Source of the DNA: JALORV01 sp963769745
GTDB lineage: Bacteria > Pseudomonadota > Gammaproteobacteria > Burkholderiales > Burkholderiaceae_F
Length of the DNA: 64,000 nucleotides
Assembly: GCA_963769745.1 (NCBI GenBank)
Contig: CAVYNB010000014.1
Coordinates: 1 to 64,000 of the forward strand
Direction of reading: 5' to 3'
Shown here: in pieces, positions 56,922 to 64,000 of the stretch
How positions within the stretch are numbered: the first letter of the stretch is position 1
How the letters are laid out: every line of letters starts with the position of its first letter
The notes under the pieces: generated by a model
Databases searched by the model: none
What the model was told of the DNA's origin: nothing
Seen by the model: only the letters and a program-made list of their open reading frames with translations
Translations under genes and position numbers: made by a program

Positions 56922-58271
56922 ATGGAATCCGTCGATCTGGTGATCGAGGCGCGCTGGGTCGTGCCCATCGTGCCGCGTGCCGCGGTACTGGAGGATCACG
57001 CCGTTGTCGTTCATGAGGGCCGCATCCTTGCGCTGCTGCCCCGGGACACGGCACATGCGCGCTACGCGCCGGCGGAGCGCGTGGTCCTTGCGACCCACGC
57101 CTTGACCCCGGGGCTCGTCAACCTCCACACCCATGCCGCGATGGCGCTGTTTCGCGGCATCGGCGACGACCTGCCGCTGATGCAGTGGCTGCAGCAACGC
57201 ATCTGGCCACTCGAAAAGGCACTGGTGTCCCCGGAGTTCGTCTACGACGGCACGCGCATCGCAGCGCTGGAGATGCTGCGCTCCGGCACGACCTGCTGCT
57301 CGGACATGTACTTCTATCCTGAAGCCGCGGTACGCGCGCTGCGCGGTGTGGGCATGCGCGCAGTTGCCGGAATCATCGCGATCGAGTTCCCTACCGCCTA
57401 CGCGTCCGATGCCGAGGACTACCTGCGCAAGGGTCTCGCGACCCGCGATGCCTGTCGCGACGATGCGCTGGTGAGCTTCACGCTCGCACCGCATGCCCCC
57501 TACACGGTCGAGGACGCCACGCTGACGAAGATCGCGGTCCTCGCCGAAGAGCTCGACCTGCCGGTGCACATCCATCTGCACGAGACTGCTGATGAGGTCG
57601 CGGAGTCGGTACGCCGGCATGGTGAACGGCCGATCGCGCGCCTGGACCGGCTTGGGCTGGTGACAGAACGGCTGATCGCCGTCCACGCGGTCCACCTCGA
57701 AGCGGCCGAGATCGCGCTGCTGGCGCAGCGGGGCGCCTCGGTGGCCCATTGCCCGGCGTCGAACCTCAAGCTCGGCAGCGGCATCGCGCCGGTGGCCGAA
57801 CTGCTGGCGGCCGGGGTCAACATCGGGTTCGGCACCGACGGCGCAGCAAGCAACGATCGCCTCGATATGGTGTCGGAAATGCGCCTGGCTGCCCTGCTCG
57901 CCAAGGGTGCCAGCCGCGACCCAAGCGTGCTGCCTGCTCCGGCGGCCCTGGAGGCCGCCACGCTCGGTGGGGCGCGGGCACTCGGTCTGGAGCGCCGCAT
58001 CGGCTCGATCGAGGTCGGCAAGGAAGCTGATTTCGCGGCCTTCGACTTGTCCGAAATCGAGACCCAACCGGTCTTCAATCCCCTGTCACAGCTGGTTTAT
58101 GCCGCCGGACGCGAACATGCGACCGATGTCTGGGTGGCCGGCCGGTCTGTTGTCAGAACGAGACAGGTCCTTGCCGAAGCGCAAGGAGCGGCGTCGGGGT
58201 CCCCGGCGGCCACCCTGCTCGCGTGGCAGAATCGCTGTCGGCAGGTTCTGCAGACGGCGGGGTTGGCGTGA
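56922..58271 (+). CDS. mtaD: TRZ/ATZ family amidohydrolase, likely MtaD
   Basis: Metal-dependent deaminase of 449 residues, probably acting on 5'-methylthioadenosine and/or S-adenosylhomocysteine. Metal ligands: the LVNLHTHAAMALFRG histidines (H69, H71), IHLHETADEV, AVHLEAAEIALLAQRGASVAHCP and the aspartate in GFGTDGAASNDRLDM. The closing GGARALGLERRIGSIEVGKEADFAAFD is standard. Start ATG 56922 (MESVDLVIEARW); the frame is open upstream without homology. Next to the SAM-dependent methyltransferase gene ubiG, which produces SAH. Chlorohydrolase relatives cannot be excluded by sequence alone. Confidence 0.88.
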   Translation: MESVDLVIEARWVVPIVPRAAVLEDHAVVVHEGRILALLPRDTAHARYAPAERVVLATHALTPGLVNLHTHAAMALFRGIGDDLPLMQWLQQRIWPLEKALVSPEFVYDGTRIAALEMLRSGTTCCSDMYFYPEAAVRALRGVGMRAVAGIIAIEFPTAYASDAEDYLRKGLATRDACRDDALVSFTLAPHAPYTVEDATLTKIAVLAEELDLPVHIHLHETADEVAESVRRHGERPIARLDRLGLVTERLIAVHAVHLEAAEIALLAQRGASVAHCPASNLKLGSGIAPVAELLAAGVNIGFGTDGAASNDRLDMVSEMRLAALLAKGASRDPSVLPAPAALEAATLGGARALGLERRIGSIEVGKEADFAAFDLSEIETQPVFNPLSQLVYAAGREHATDVWVAGRSVVRTRQVLAEAQGAASGSPAATLLAWQNRCRQVLQTAGLA

Positions 58272-58365
58272 AGCTTCATGCGCCATCATCGGCCGATGCG
58301 GTGCCGGCCATATCCGGCCGAGTTGGTACCCCGGCCGGTCTCCGCAATCTCGAGTGAGGAGTTAT

Positions 58366-59121
58366 ATGAAGAAATCCATCAAGCTGGGCCTCCTGGCTAC
58401 GGCACTGATGGCCATCACTGGGACCGTTTCTGCCCAGATGAAGGACGTCACTGTTGTTGATACCAAGGAAAGCCCGTATGTGATCGACGCGCGTGGCGTC
58501 ATCGTTCGCGATCCGTTCGGCCTGTGCTGGCGTACGGGTTCGTGGAGCGTCGACCGCGCCGCGAAGACGGTGATCAAGGATGCGCCGTTCCCCAACTGGA
58601 CGGCAGGCTGCGAGTGCGACAAGGACCTGATGGTCAAGCCGGTCTGCGAACCGCCTCCGCCGCCCCCGCCGCCACCGGCTCCGACGCCACCGCCGCCCCC
58701 GCCACCGCCCGCTCCGACGAGCGAGAAGGTGACGTTCGCGGCTGACGCCCTGTTCGACTTCGACAAGGCGGTTCTGCGTGCGGACGGCAAGGCCAAGCTC
58801 GACGATCTCGTGTCGAAACTGGCCGGCGTGAGCCTCGAGGTCATCATTGCAGTCGGCTACACCGACCGCCTTGGTCCTCTGGCGCACAACCAGAAGCTGT
58901 CGGTTGCGCGTGCTCAGGCCGTGAAGGACTACCTGGTAAGCAAGGGTATCGAGCCGAACCGTGTCTACACGGAAGGCAAGGGCCCGGCGAACCCGGTCAA
59001 GCAGTGCCCGGATCCGTCCGCCAAGGGCGAGGTTCGTAACTGCACGCAGCTGATCCAGTGCTTGCAGCCGAATCGTCGCGTCGAGGTCGAGGTGGTGGGT
59101 ACCCGCCCGGTCCGTCGCTAA
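58366..59121 (+). CDS. ompA: OmpA family outer membrane protein with polyproline linker
   Basis: Cell-wall-binding envelope protein of 251 residues. Signal peptide KSIKLGLLATALMAITGTVSAQ is followed by a short N-terminal region of about 85 residues with cysteines in FGLCWRTGSW and AGCECDKD. This is far too short for an eight-stranded barrel. A proline-rich linker (two runs of eight to nine prolines) precedes the peptidoglycan-binding OmpA domain: TFAADALFDFDKAVLRADGKAKLDDL, AVGYTDRLGPLAHNQKLSVARAQAVKDYL and NRRVEVEVVG. GAGGAG precedes the ATG at 58366. A strong terminator follows. Confidence 0.93.
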   Translation: MKKSIKLGLLATALMAITGTVSAQMKDVTVVDTKESPYVIDARGVIVRDPFGLCWRTGSWSVDRAAKTVIKDAPFPNWTAGCECDKDLMVKPVCEPPPPPPPPPAPTPPPPPPPPAPTSEKVTFAADALFDFDKAVLRADGKAKLDDLVSKLAGVSLEVIIAVGYTDRLGPLAHNQKLSVARAQAVKDYLVSKGIEPNRVYTEGKGPANPVKQCPDPSAKGEVRNCTQLIQCLQPNRRVEVEVVGTRPVRR

Positions 59122-59137
59122 GCGATCTTCTCGCTGC

Positions 59138-59166
59138 AAAGCCCCGCTTCGGCGGGGCTTTTTTTT
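59138..59166 (+). terminator. Intrinsic terminator after ompA
   Basis: GCCCCGC, a TTCG tetraloop and GCGGGGC form the stem, followed by eight T. It separates ompA from ubiG. Confidence 0.95.
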
Positions 59167-59196
59167 GCCTGGCGCCGGGCCAGTAACATTCGACCG

Positions 59197-59908
59197 ATGA
59201 ATACCAACAGCGCCAACGTCGATCCGGCCGAGCTGCGCAAGTTCGGCGACATTGCCGCCCGCTGGTGGGATCCGAATGGCCCCATGCGGCCCTTGCACGA
59301 GATCAATCCGTTACGACTGGCGTGGATCGACCGGCTGGTTCCGCTGGCAGGCAAGCGTGTACTCGACGTCGGCTGCGGTGCCGGCGTGCTGGCCGAGGCG
59401 ATGGCCGGACGCGGTGCACAGGTCACCGGCATAGACCTGGCCGGCAAGCCGCTCAAGGTCGCCCAGTTGCATGCGCTGGAGTCAGGTGCGGACGTGAACT
59501 TACGAGGAAGGCGCAGCCGAGTCCTGGGCGGAACGCCAGCCGGCCGCCTTCGACGTCGTGACCTGCATGGAAATGCTCGAGCACGTACCCGATCCGGCCC
59601 AGAGCGTGAGGGCCTGTGCCGCCCTGGCAAAACCGGGAGGCTGGGTGTTCTTCTCGACCATCAACCGCAATTCCAAGTCGTTCCTGCTGGCGATCGTCGG
59701 CGTCGAGTACGTCCTCAACATCCTGCCGCGCGGCACGCACGAGTACGCCAAGTTCATCAGGCCGAGCGAGCTGACCCAGTACGCTCGCAGCGCCGGACTG
59801 GCGCTGCACGAACTGATGGGCATGACCTACAACCCATTCACCAAGTCCGCTTCGCTGGGTCGCGATACCGACGTGAACTACCTGATGGCCTTCCGCAAGC
59901 CTGCCTAG
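59197..59908 (+). CDS. ubiG: Ubiquinone biosynthesis O-methyltransferase UbiG (one indel)
   Basis: SAM-dependent methyltransferase for both O-methylation steps of ubiquinone. It begins VDPAELRKFGDIAARWWDPNGPMRPLHEINPLR. The SAM motif I is VLDVGCGAGVLAEAMAGRGA, then GIDLAGKPLKVA, FDVVTCMEMLEHVPDP, PGGWVFFSTINRN and ILPRGTHEYAKFI. The frame shifts at 59500-59501, where TT should be T; then NYEEGAAESWAERQPAAFD reads through. About 236 residues. Upstream is the ompA terminator; gph follows after 81 bases. Confidence 0.95.
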
Positions 59909-59989
59909 GTTCGGCTCAAGGCCCTGACCGGTGCGCGCATCAAATCAATCAAGTCGCCGCACCTGATCCGACGACCAGACGATTCGACG

Positions 59990-60649
59990 ATGAACACGAT
60001 CCAACTGGTGCTGTTCGACCTCGACGGAACACTGGCCGATACGGCCCCGGATCTGGCCGGGGCGGTCAACCGCATGCTGTCCAACCGCGGACAGGCGCCG
60101 GTACCACTCGAGACACTGCGACCACTCGCCTCGCACGGCGCGCGCGGACTGATCGGTCGCGCATTCGGCCTGACGCCCGCCGACGCCGGTTACGAGGAAC
60201 TGCGGCAGGAGTTCTTCGGCGAGTACGAGTCGGCCCTGTGCGAGGCCAGCGCGTTGTTCCCGACGATGGCCGAAACGCTGGCTGCTCTTGATGCCGATGG
60301 CGTGCTGTGGGGAATCGTCACCAACAAGATGGCGCGCTTCACCGATCCGCTGGTCCGTGCGCTCGGGCTGGCGACGCGCGCCGCGTGTGTCGTCAGTGGC
60401 GATACGACCCCTCACGCCAAACCGCACCCGGCGCCGCTGCTGCACGCGCTCCAGAGTGCCGGCAAGACACGTGATGAGTCCCTCTACGTGGGTGACGACC
60501 TGCGCGATGTGCAGGCGGGCCGGGCTGCCGGCTTGCGTACGGTGGCCGCAGCCTATGGCTATCTCGGCGATTCCGATCCGATCGAGCAGTGGGGTGCCGA
60601 TCACATCATCCATACCCCGGATGAACTGCTCCGCCTGATCAGGCCATAG
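59990..60649 (+). CDS. gph: Phosphoglycolate phosphatase-type HAD hydrolase
   Basis: HAD-superfamily phosphatase of 219 residues. The nucleophile and acid/base aspartates are in LFDLDGTLADTAPDL (D10, D12), the motif II threonine is in GIVTNKMARF, the motif III lysine in HAKPHPAPLL and the motif IV aspartates in YVGDDLRDVQAGRAAG. Location after ubiG is the standard proteobacterial arrangement and supports Gph, which removes 2-phosphoglycolate from DNA repair. Substrate specificity is inferred. Confidence 0.92.
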   Translation: MNTIQLVLFDLDGTLADTAPDLAGAVNRMLSNRGQAPVPLETLRPLASHGARGLIGRAFGLTPADAGYEELRQEFFGEYESALCEASALFPTMAETLAALDADGVLWGIVTNKMARFTDPLVRALGLATRAACVVSGDTTPHAKPHPAPLLHALQSAGKTRDESLYVGDDLRDVQAGRAAGLRTVAAAYGYLGDSDPIEQWGADHIIHTPDELLRLIRP

Positions 60650-60699
60650 CGGGCTCGCCGACGGATAATCGTCCCTGATCTACAGAGTCGTCGCCCGGG

Positions 60700-63600
60700 A
60701 TGAACTCAAAGATGAGTCGATGGATGCCAGCGCTGCGCAAGGTGGCCATCGGCGCGGCCATTGCATTGCTGCTGTTCGGGGCCATCGGTTACTTGGCGAT
60801 CCCGAAGCTTGTGCGCTGGGGTGTCGAGACCGTCGCGTCACGCGAGCTCGGACGCCCGGTGAAAGTCGAGAGCGTCGGCACCAACCCCTACACGCTGAGC
60901 ATCACGCTGCGCGGCCTGGTGGTCGAGGGCGCACCTGGCGACACGTCGCCGCTGCTGACCGTTCGAGAGACCGTTGCCAATGCGTCCGTGGAATCAGTCT
61001 TCCGCCGCGCGCCGGTGCTGGATTCGCTCCGCATCGCCGGCCTGACAGCCAACCTCGCAAGGCTGGATCAGCAGCGCTTCAACTTCAGCGACATCATCGA
61101 TCGCGTTCGAGCCAAGCCGAAGACCAGCGACGAACCCGCGCGCTTTTCCCTGAGCAACATCGAAGTCGCGGACAGCATCGTCAACTTCGACGACCGCCCG
61201 ATGATGCGCAAGCACGCGCTGGCCGATATCAAGCTCGGCATCCCGTTCATTTCCAACCTGCCGACGCACGCCGAGATCAATGTCCAGCCGGCGTTCTTCG
61301 CGCGCCTCAATGGCACGCCGATCGACATCAAGGGCGAGACGCGTCCGTTCGCCGACACGCTCGAATCGTCGATCAATCTGAAGTTCGACGGACTGGACAT
61401 TCCAGCCTACCTCGCCTACTCGCCCGTACGTCTGAACTTCACAACGCCGCAGGGCAAGCTCGACACGGACCTGCGCGTTGCCTTCCGGCGCGCGGCACCG
61501 GCGCGCGGCGACCGGCCGGCGCAGCCCGCGCACACCGTGATTTCGGGCGCCGTGGTCGTCAACGAATTCGTGCTGGCCGCGCCGGCTGCGAACGCGCAGC
61601 CCCTCGTCGGCTGGAAATCCTTGCGTGTCGTCCTCGACGAGGTCGACCCCTTCGCGCGCCGCGCGGTGATCGGCGACCTCGTACTCACCGCGCCGACCAT
61701 CGAGGTCGTTCGCGACACGAGTAGTGCGATCAACTGGGTGCAGTTCGGCAAGCAACCGCTGCTGGAAGCGCCGGCATCGGCAGGGGGATCGAGCTCGCCT
61801 GATGCCGGTTCCGCGCCAGCGACGAGTCCGCCCTCACCGTTTGCATTTACTCTGAAGCACGCGGCAGTCAGCGACGGCACCGTGAACTACGCCGATGACT
61901 CGGCGGGTCGCTTCCGGCTGCAGGTCATCAATCTGGGCGCCGAAGCGAGCGACCTGACGACCACGTCCAGCGCACGCGGAAAGGTTCGCGTCAGCGGCGA
62001 CATCGGCGAAGGCGGCGGATCGACCAAGCTCGAAGGTGAAGTGGGATTGGCGCCGGTCGCGGGACGTCTGGCGTTCACGTCGCGCGACGTGAAGATGCGC
62101 ACGGCAGCGCGCTATCTGGCGCATGTCGTCAGCGCCACGCTCGACGGCAGCAGCGATGTCGATGCCATCCTCGAGTTTGCGGCTGCCGATCCCGCGATGA
62201 AGATCGCACTGCGCGAGATCAAGGTGCGCGGCAAGGACATCAAGGTGCGCGGTCCCGCCGGCAGCGCAGCCAACTTCGATCTCGCCGCCATCGCGATCGA
62301 CGGCGGTGAGATCGATCTCAACGATCGTCTGATAACGATTGCCAAGCTTTCACTCGACGGTCCACGCACGATCGTGCGGCGCATGGCGGACGGCCAGATC
62401 AACTGGCTGACGGTATTCCGCGCCAAACCGGGCGAGGCTACCGGCACGACCGAGAAGCAGGAAGGGGCGGCTGCCGCCCAACCGTGGAAGGTCACGCTAA
62501 AGGAAACGTCGATTGCGCGCGGCGATCTGCAGCTCGAAGACCTGGCGGTCGATCCGAACGTGAAGCTGCGCGCATCGGCGATCACCGGCACGGTCAACAA
62601 CGTCGTCAGCGATGGATCGCAACGCGCAGAGATCGCGCTGCGCACGCGCTTCGGCAGCGGCGGGACGCTGGCGGTCAACGGCGGCGCCAAATGGAATCCA
62701 CTGGTTTCGGATCTGCGCGTCGATGCGCGCAGCCTCGACATCGCTGCCGTGCGCCCCTATCTCGCGGCGCGACTCAACGCGGTGCTGGCGAGCGCCCTGC
62801 TTTCGGCCCGTGGCAACGCCGTCATCAGTCAGGCCACCGGCGCTCCACTGAAGGTCGGATACAAGGGCAGCGCGCGGCTCGCAAACCTGCACATGCTGGA
62901 TGCGCGCAGCGAGAACGACCTGCTCAAGTGGCAGGTGCTCGACCTCGAGCAGATCGACGCCAGGATCGGCGAAGGGCCGCCCAACATCGCCGTTGGAAAA
63001 ATTTCGCTCGCGGACTTCTACGCGCGTGTCATCGTCTCCGAGCAGGGACGGCTGAACCTCGCCGACCTGATCGTGCGCGAAGGGCAAGCGCCGGGCGCAG
63101 CAGCACCGCAAGCGGAGACGAAAGCGGCGGCGGCGACCAAGCCGGCCGAGGTCGCGATGCCGGTCGATCGCGAACTCGCCGGCAACGAGCCCGCGAAGCC
63201 TTCAGGACCAGACCGTACTGCGACCACAACGGTCGCGCCGCAAAGCGGCGACCCGTCGGCACGACCGGTGATTCGCATCGGGCAGGTCGAAATCCTGCGC
63301 GGCAACGTGAACTTCACCGACAACTTCATCAAGCCAAACTACACGGCGAACATGACGGGACTTGGCGGCACGGTCACCACGCTGGCGAGCGATTCGACCG
63401 AACCGGCGACGATGACACTCGCGGGCAAGATCGATGACGACGCCCCGCTCGAGATCAACGGGCGCCTCAACCCGCTCGCGCCCAAGCTCTTCCTCGACAT
63501 CAAGGGCAGCACCAAGGGCGTCGACCTGCCGCGCCTGACGCCCTACTCCGTCAAGTACGCCGGCTATCCGATCGTCAAGGGCAAGCTGTCGATGGACGTC

Positions 63601-64000
63601 AGCTACAAGATCGAGGACGAAAAGCTCAATGCCAATAATCACCTTTTCCTCGATCAGCTGACCTTCGGCGACAAGGTCGAGAGTCCGACGGCGACCAAGC
63701 TGCCGGTGCTGCTGGCGGTATCGCTGCTGACGAACTCGAAAGGTGAAATCGATATCAACCTGCCGATCTCCGGCACGCTGAACGATCCCAAGTTCTCGAT
63801 CGGCGGGATCATCATCCAGGTCATCGTCAACGTGCTGACGAAGATCGTGACCGCGCCGTTCACCCTGCTCGCATCCGCCTTCGGCGGCGGTGAAGAACTC
63901 GGCTACGTGGAGTTTGCCGCCGGCGGCGCAACCCTGGCGCCGGAACAGACCAAGCGCATCGACACACTCGCGAAAGCGTTGAACGATCGCCCGGCACTCA
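60700..64000 (+). CDS. DUF748 (AsmA-like) envelope protein, 3' end beyond the window
   Basis: Start ATG at 60700; the frame stays open to the window end (1,100 codons). A single N-terminal transmembrane anchor (KVAIGAAIALLLFGAIGYLAIP) is followed by a very long beta-rich periplasmic region. It has the DUF748/AsmA-like pattern: GRPVKVESVGTNPYTLSITLRGLVVEG, FSLSNIEVADSIVNFDDRP, KGETRPFADTLESSINLKFDGLDIPAYLAYSP, and late IEINGRLNPLAPKLFLDIKGS and LGYVEFAAGGATLAPEQTKRIDTLA. Such proteins are thought to bridge inner and outer membrane in lipid transport; that role is inferred for this member. An alanine-rich insert (about residues 800-840) interrupts the repeats. Confidence 0.85.
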   Translation, partial: MNSKMSRWMPALRKVAIGAAIALLLFGAIGYLAIPKLVRWGVETVASRELGRPVKVESVGTNPYTLSITLRGLVVEGAPGDTSPLLTVRETVANASVESVFRRAPVLDSLRIAGLTANLARLDQQRFNFSDIIDRVRAKPKTSDEPARFSLSNIEVADSIVNFDDRPMMRKHALADIKLGIPFISNLPTHAEINVQPAFFARLNGTPIDIKGETRPFADTLESSINLKFDGLDIPAYLAYSPVRLNFTTPQGKLDTDLRVAFRRAAPARGDRPAQPAHTVISGAVVVNEFVLAAPAANAQPLVGWKSLRVVLDEVDPFARRAVIGDLVLTAPTIEVVRDTSSAINWVQFGKQPLLEAPASAGGSSSPDAGSAPATSPPSPFAFTLKHAAVSDGTVNYADDSAGRFRLQVINLGAEASDLTTTSSARGKVRVSGDIGEGGGSTKLEGEVGLAPVAGRLAFTSRDVKMRTAARYLAHVVSATLDGSSDVDAILEFAAADPAMKIALREIKVRGKDIKVRGPAGSAANFDLAAIAIDGGEIDLNDRLITIAKLSLDGPRTIVRRMADGQINWLTVFRAKPGEATGTTEKQEGAAAAQPWKVTLKETSIARGDLQLEDLAVDPNVKLRASAITGTVNNVVSDGSQRAEIALRTRFGSGGTLAVNGGAKWNPLVSDLRVDARSLDIAAVRPYLAARLNAVLASALLSARGNAVISQATGAPLKVGYKGSARLANLHMLDARSENDLLKWQVLDLEQIDARIGEGPPNIAVGKISLADFYARVIVSEQGRLNLADLIVREGQAPGAAAPQAETKAAAATKPAEVAMPVDRELAGNEPAKPSGPDRTATTTVAPQSGDPSARPVIRIGQVEILRGNVNFTDNFIKPNYTANMTGLGGTVTTLASDSTEPATMTLAGKIDDDAPLEINGRLNPLAPKLFLDIKGSTKGVDLPRLTPYSVKYAGYPIVKGKLSMDVSYKIEDEKLNANNHLFLDQLTFGDKVESPTATKLPVLLAVSLLTNSKGEIDINLPISGTLNDPKFSIGGIIIQVIVNVLTKIVTAPFTLLASAFGGGEELGYVEFAAGGATLAPEQTKRIDTLAKALNDRPAL

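Noticed and set aside
58648..58728. Polyproline stretch as an assembly artefact
   Set aside because: The frame remains open on both sides, codons for proline vary (CCT, CCG, CCC, CCA), and the flanking OmpA domain is intact.

Overview
The window is 64 kb of a high-GC, gene-dense Gram-negative chromosome. Gene content and order point to a betaproteobacterium, probably of the Burkholderiales or a nearby order. The strongest signs are the block gyrA-pheA-hisC-tyrA-(pil)-aroA-cmk-rpsA-ihfB-lapA-lapB-cysM, the ubiG-gph-ompA-mtaD arm next to it, the 4.5S RNA-dnaX-ybaB-recR block and the addB-addA / trxA-rho-rpmE block. No plasmid, phage, IS or CRISPR signature was found. Nearly everything is chromosomal core, plus one type IV pilus minor-pilin operon.

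Layout. 0-5.6 kb (minus): carA, gmhA, carB, greA, with a heptose-biosynthesis isomerase lodged between the two carbamoyl-phosphate synthetase subunits. 5.6-9.6 kb: transaldolase and a rhomboid protease (plus), converging on a membrane protein with a helical-repeat tail (minus). 9.7-14.1 kb (minus): a MAPEG protein, a CaiB/BaiF CoA-transferase and a nitrate/sulfonate/taurine-type ABC importer. 14.1-18.3 kb (minus): ffs (4.5S RNA), a GNAT acetyltransferase, dnaX, ybaB and recR, plus a lectin-like lipoprotein. 18.4-24.5 kb (minus): the AddB/AddA-type helicase-nuclease pair. 24.7-30.2 kb (plus): trxA, rho, rpmE, a GT-C glycosyltransferase and a MATE exporter. 30.2-31.9 kb (minus): a K+ channel and htpX. 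32.2-35.4 kb (plus): a YqhA-family protein, class I fumarase and a CysK2/Cds1-like enzyme. 35.5-41.1 kb (minus): cysM, lapB, lapA, ihfB, rpsA, cmk. 41.2-56.7 kb: a small DUF2061 gene (plus), then (minus) aroA, pilE, pilY1, pilX, pilW, pilV, fimT, tyrA, hisC, pheA, gyrA. 56.9-64 kb (plus): mtaD, ompA, ubiG, gph and a DUF748/AsmA-like protein that runs off the end.

How the genes work together. The minus-strand supercluster links chorismate use (pheA, tyrA, hisC, aroA) with translation and envelope genes. The pilus operon sits inside it, tied to its neighbours by GTGA stop/start overlaps. The minor pilins, PilY1 and PilE would build the tip and shaft of a type IV pilus; the assembly motor (pilB/C/D/Q) is not here. 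PilY1 carries a cysteine-anchored repeat array that I do not recognise from described PilY1 proteins and consider the most novel item in the window.

Data quality. Many conserved or essential genes are broken by one- or two-base indels without other decay: carB, carA, addB, lapA, cmk, aroA, pilE, pilY1, pheA and ubiG. They are concentrated between 41.9 and 47.2 kb. I read these as base-calling or assembly errors and give each gene as one CDS across its indels. Coordinates and protein lengths there are approximate.
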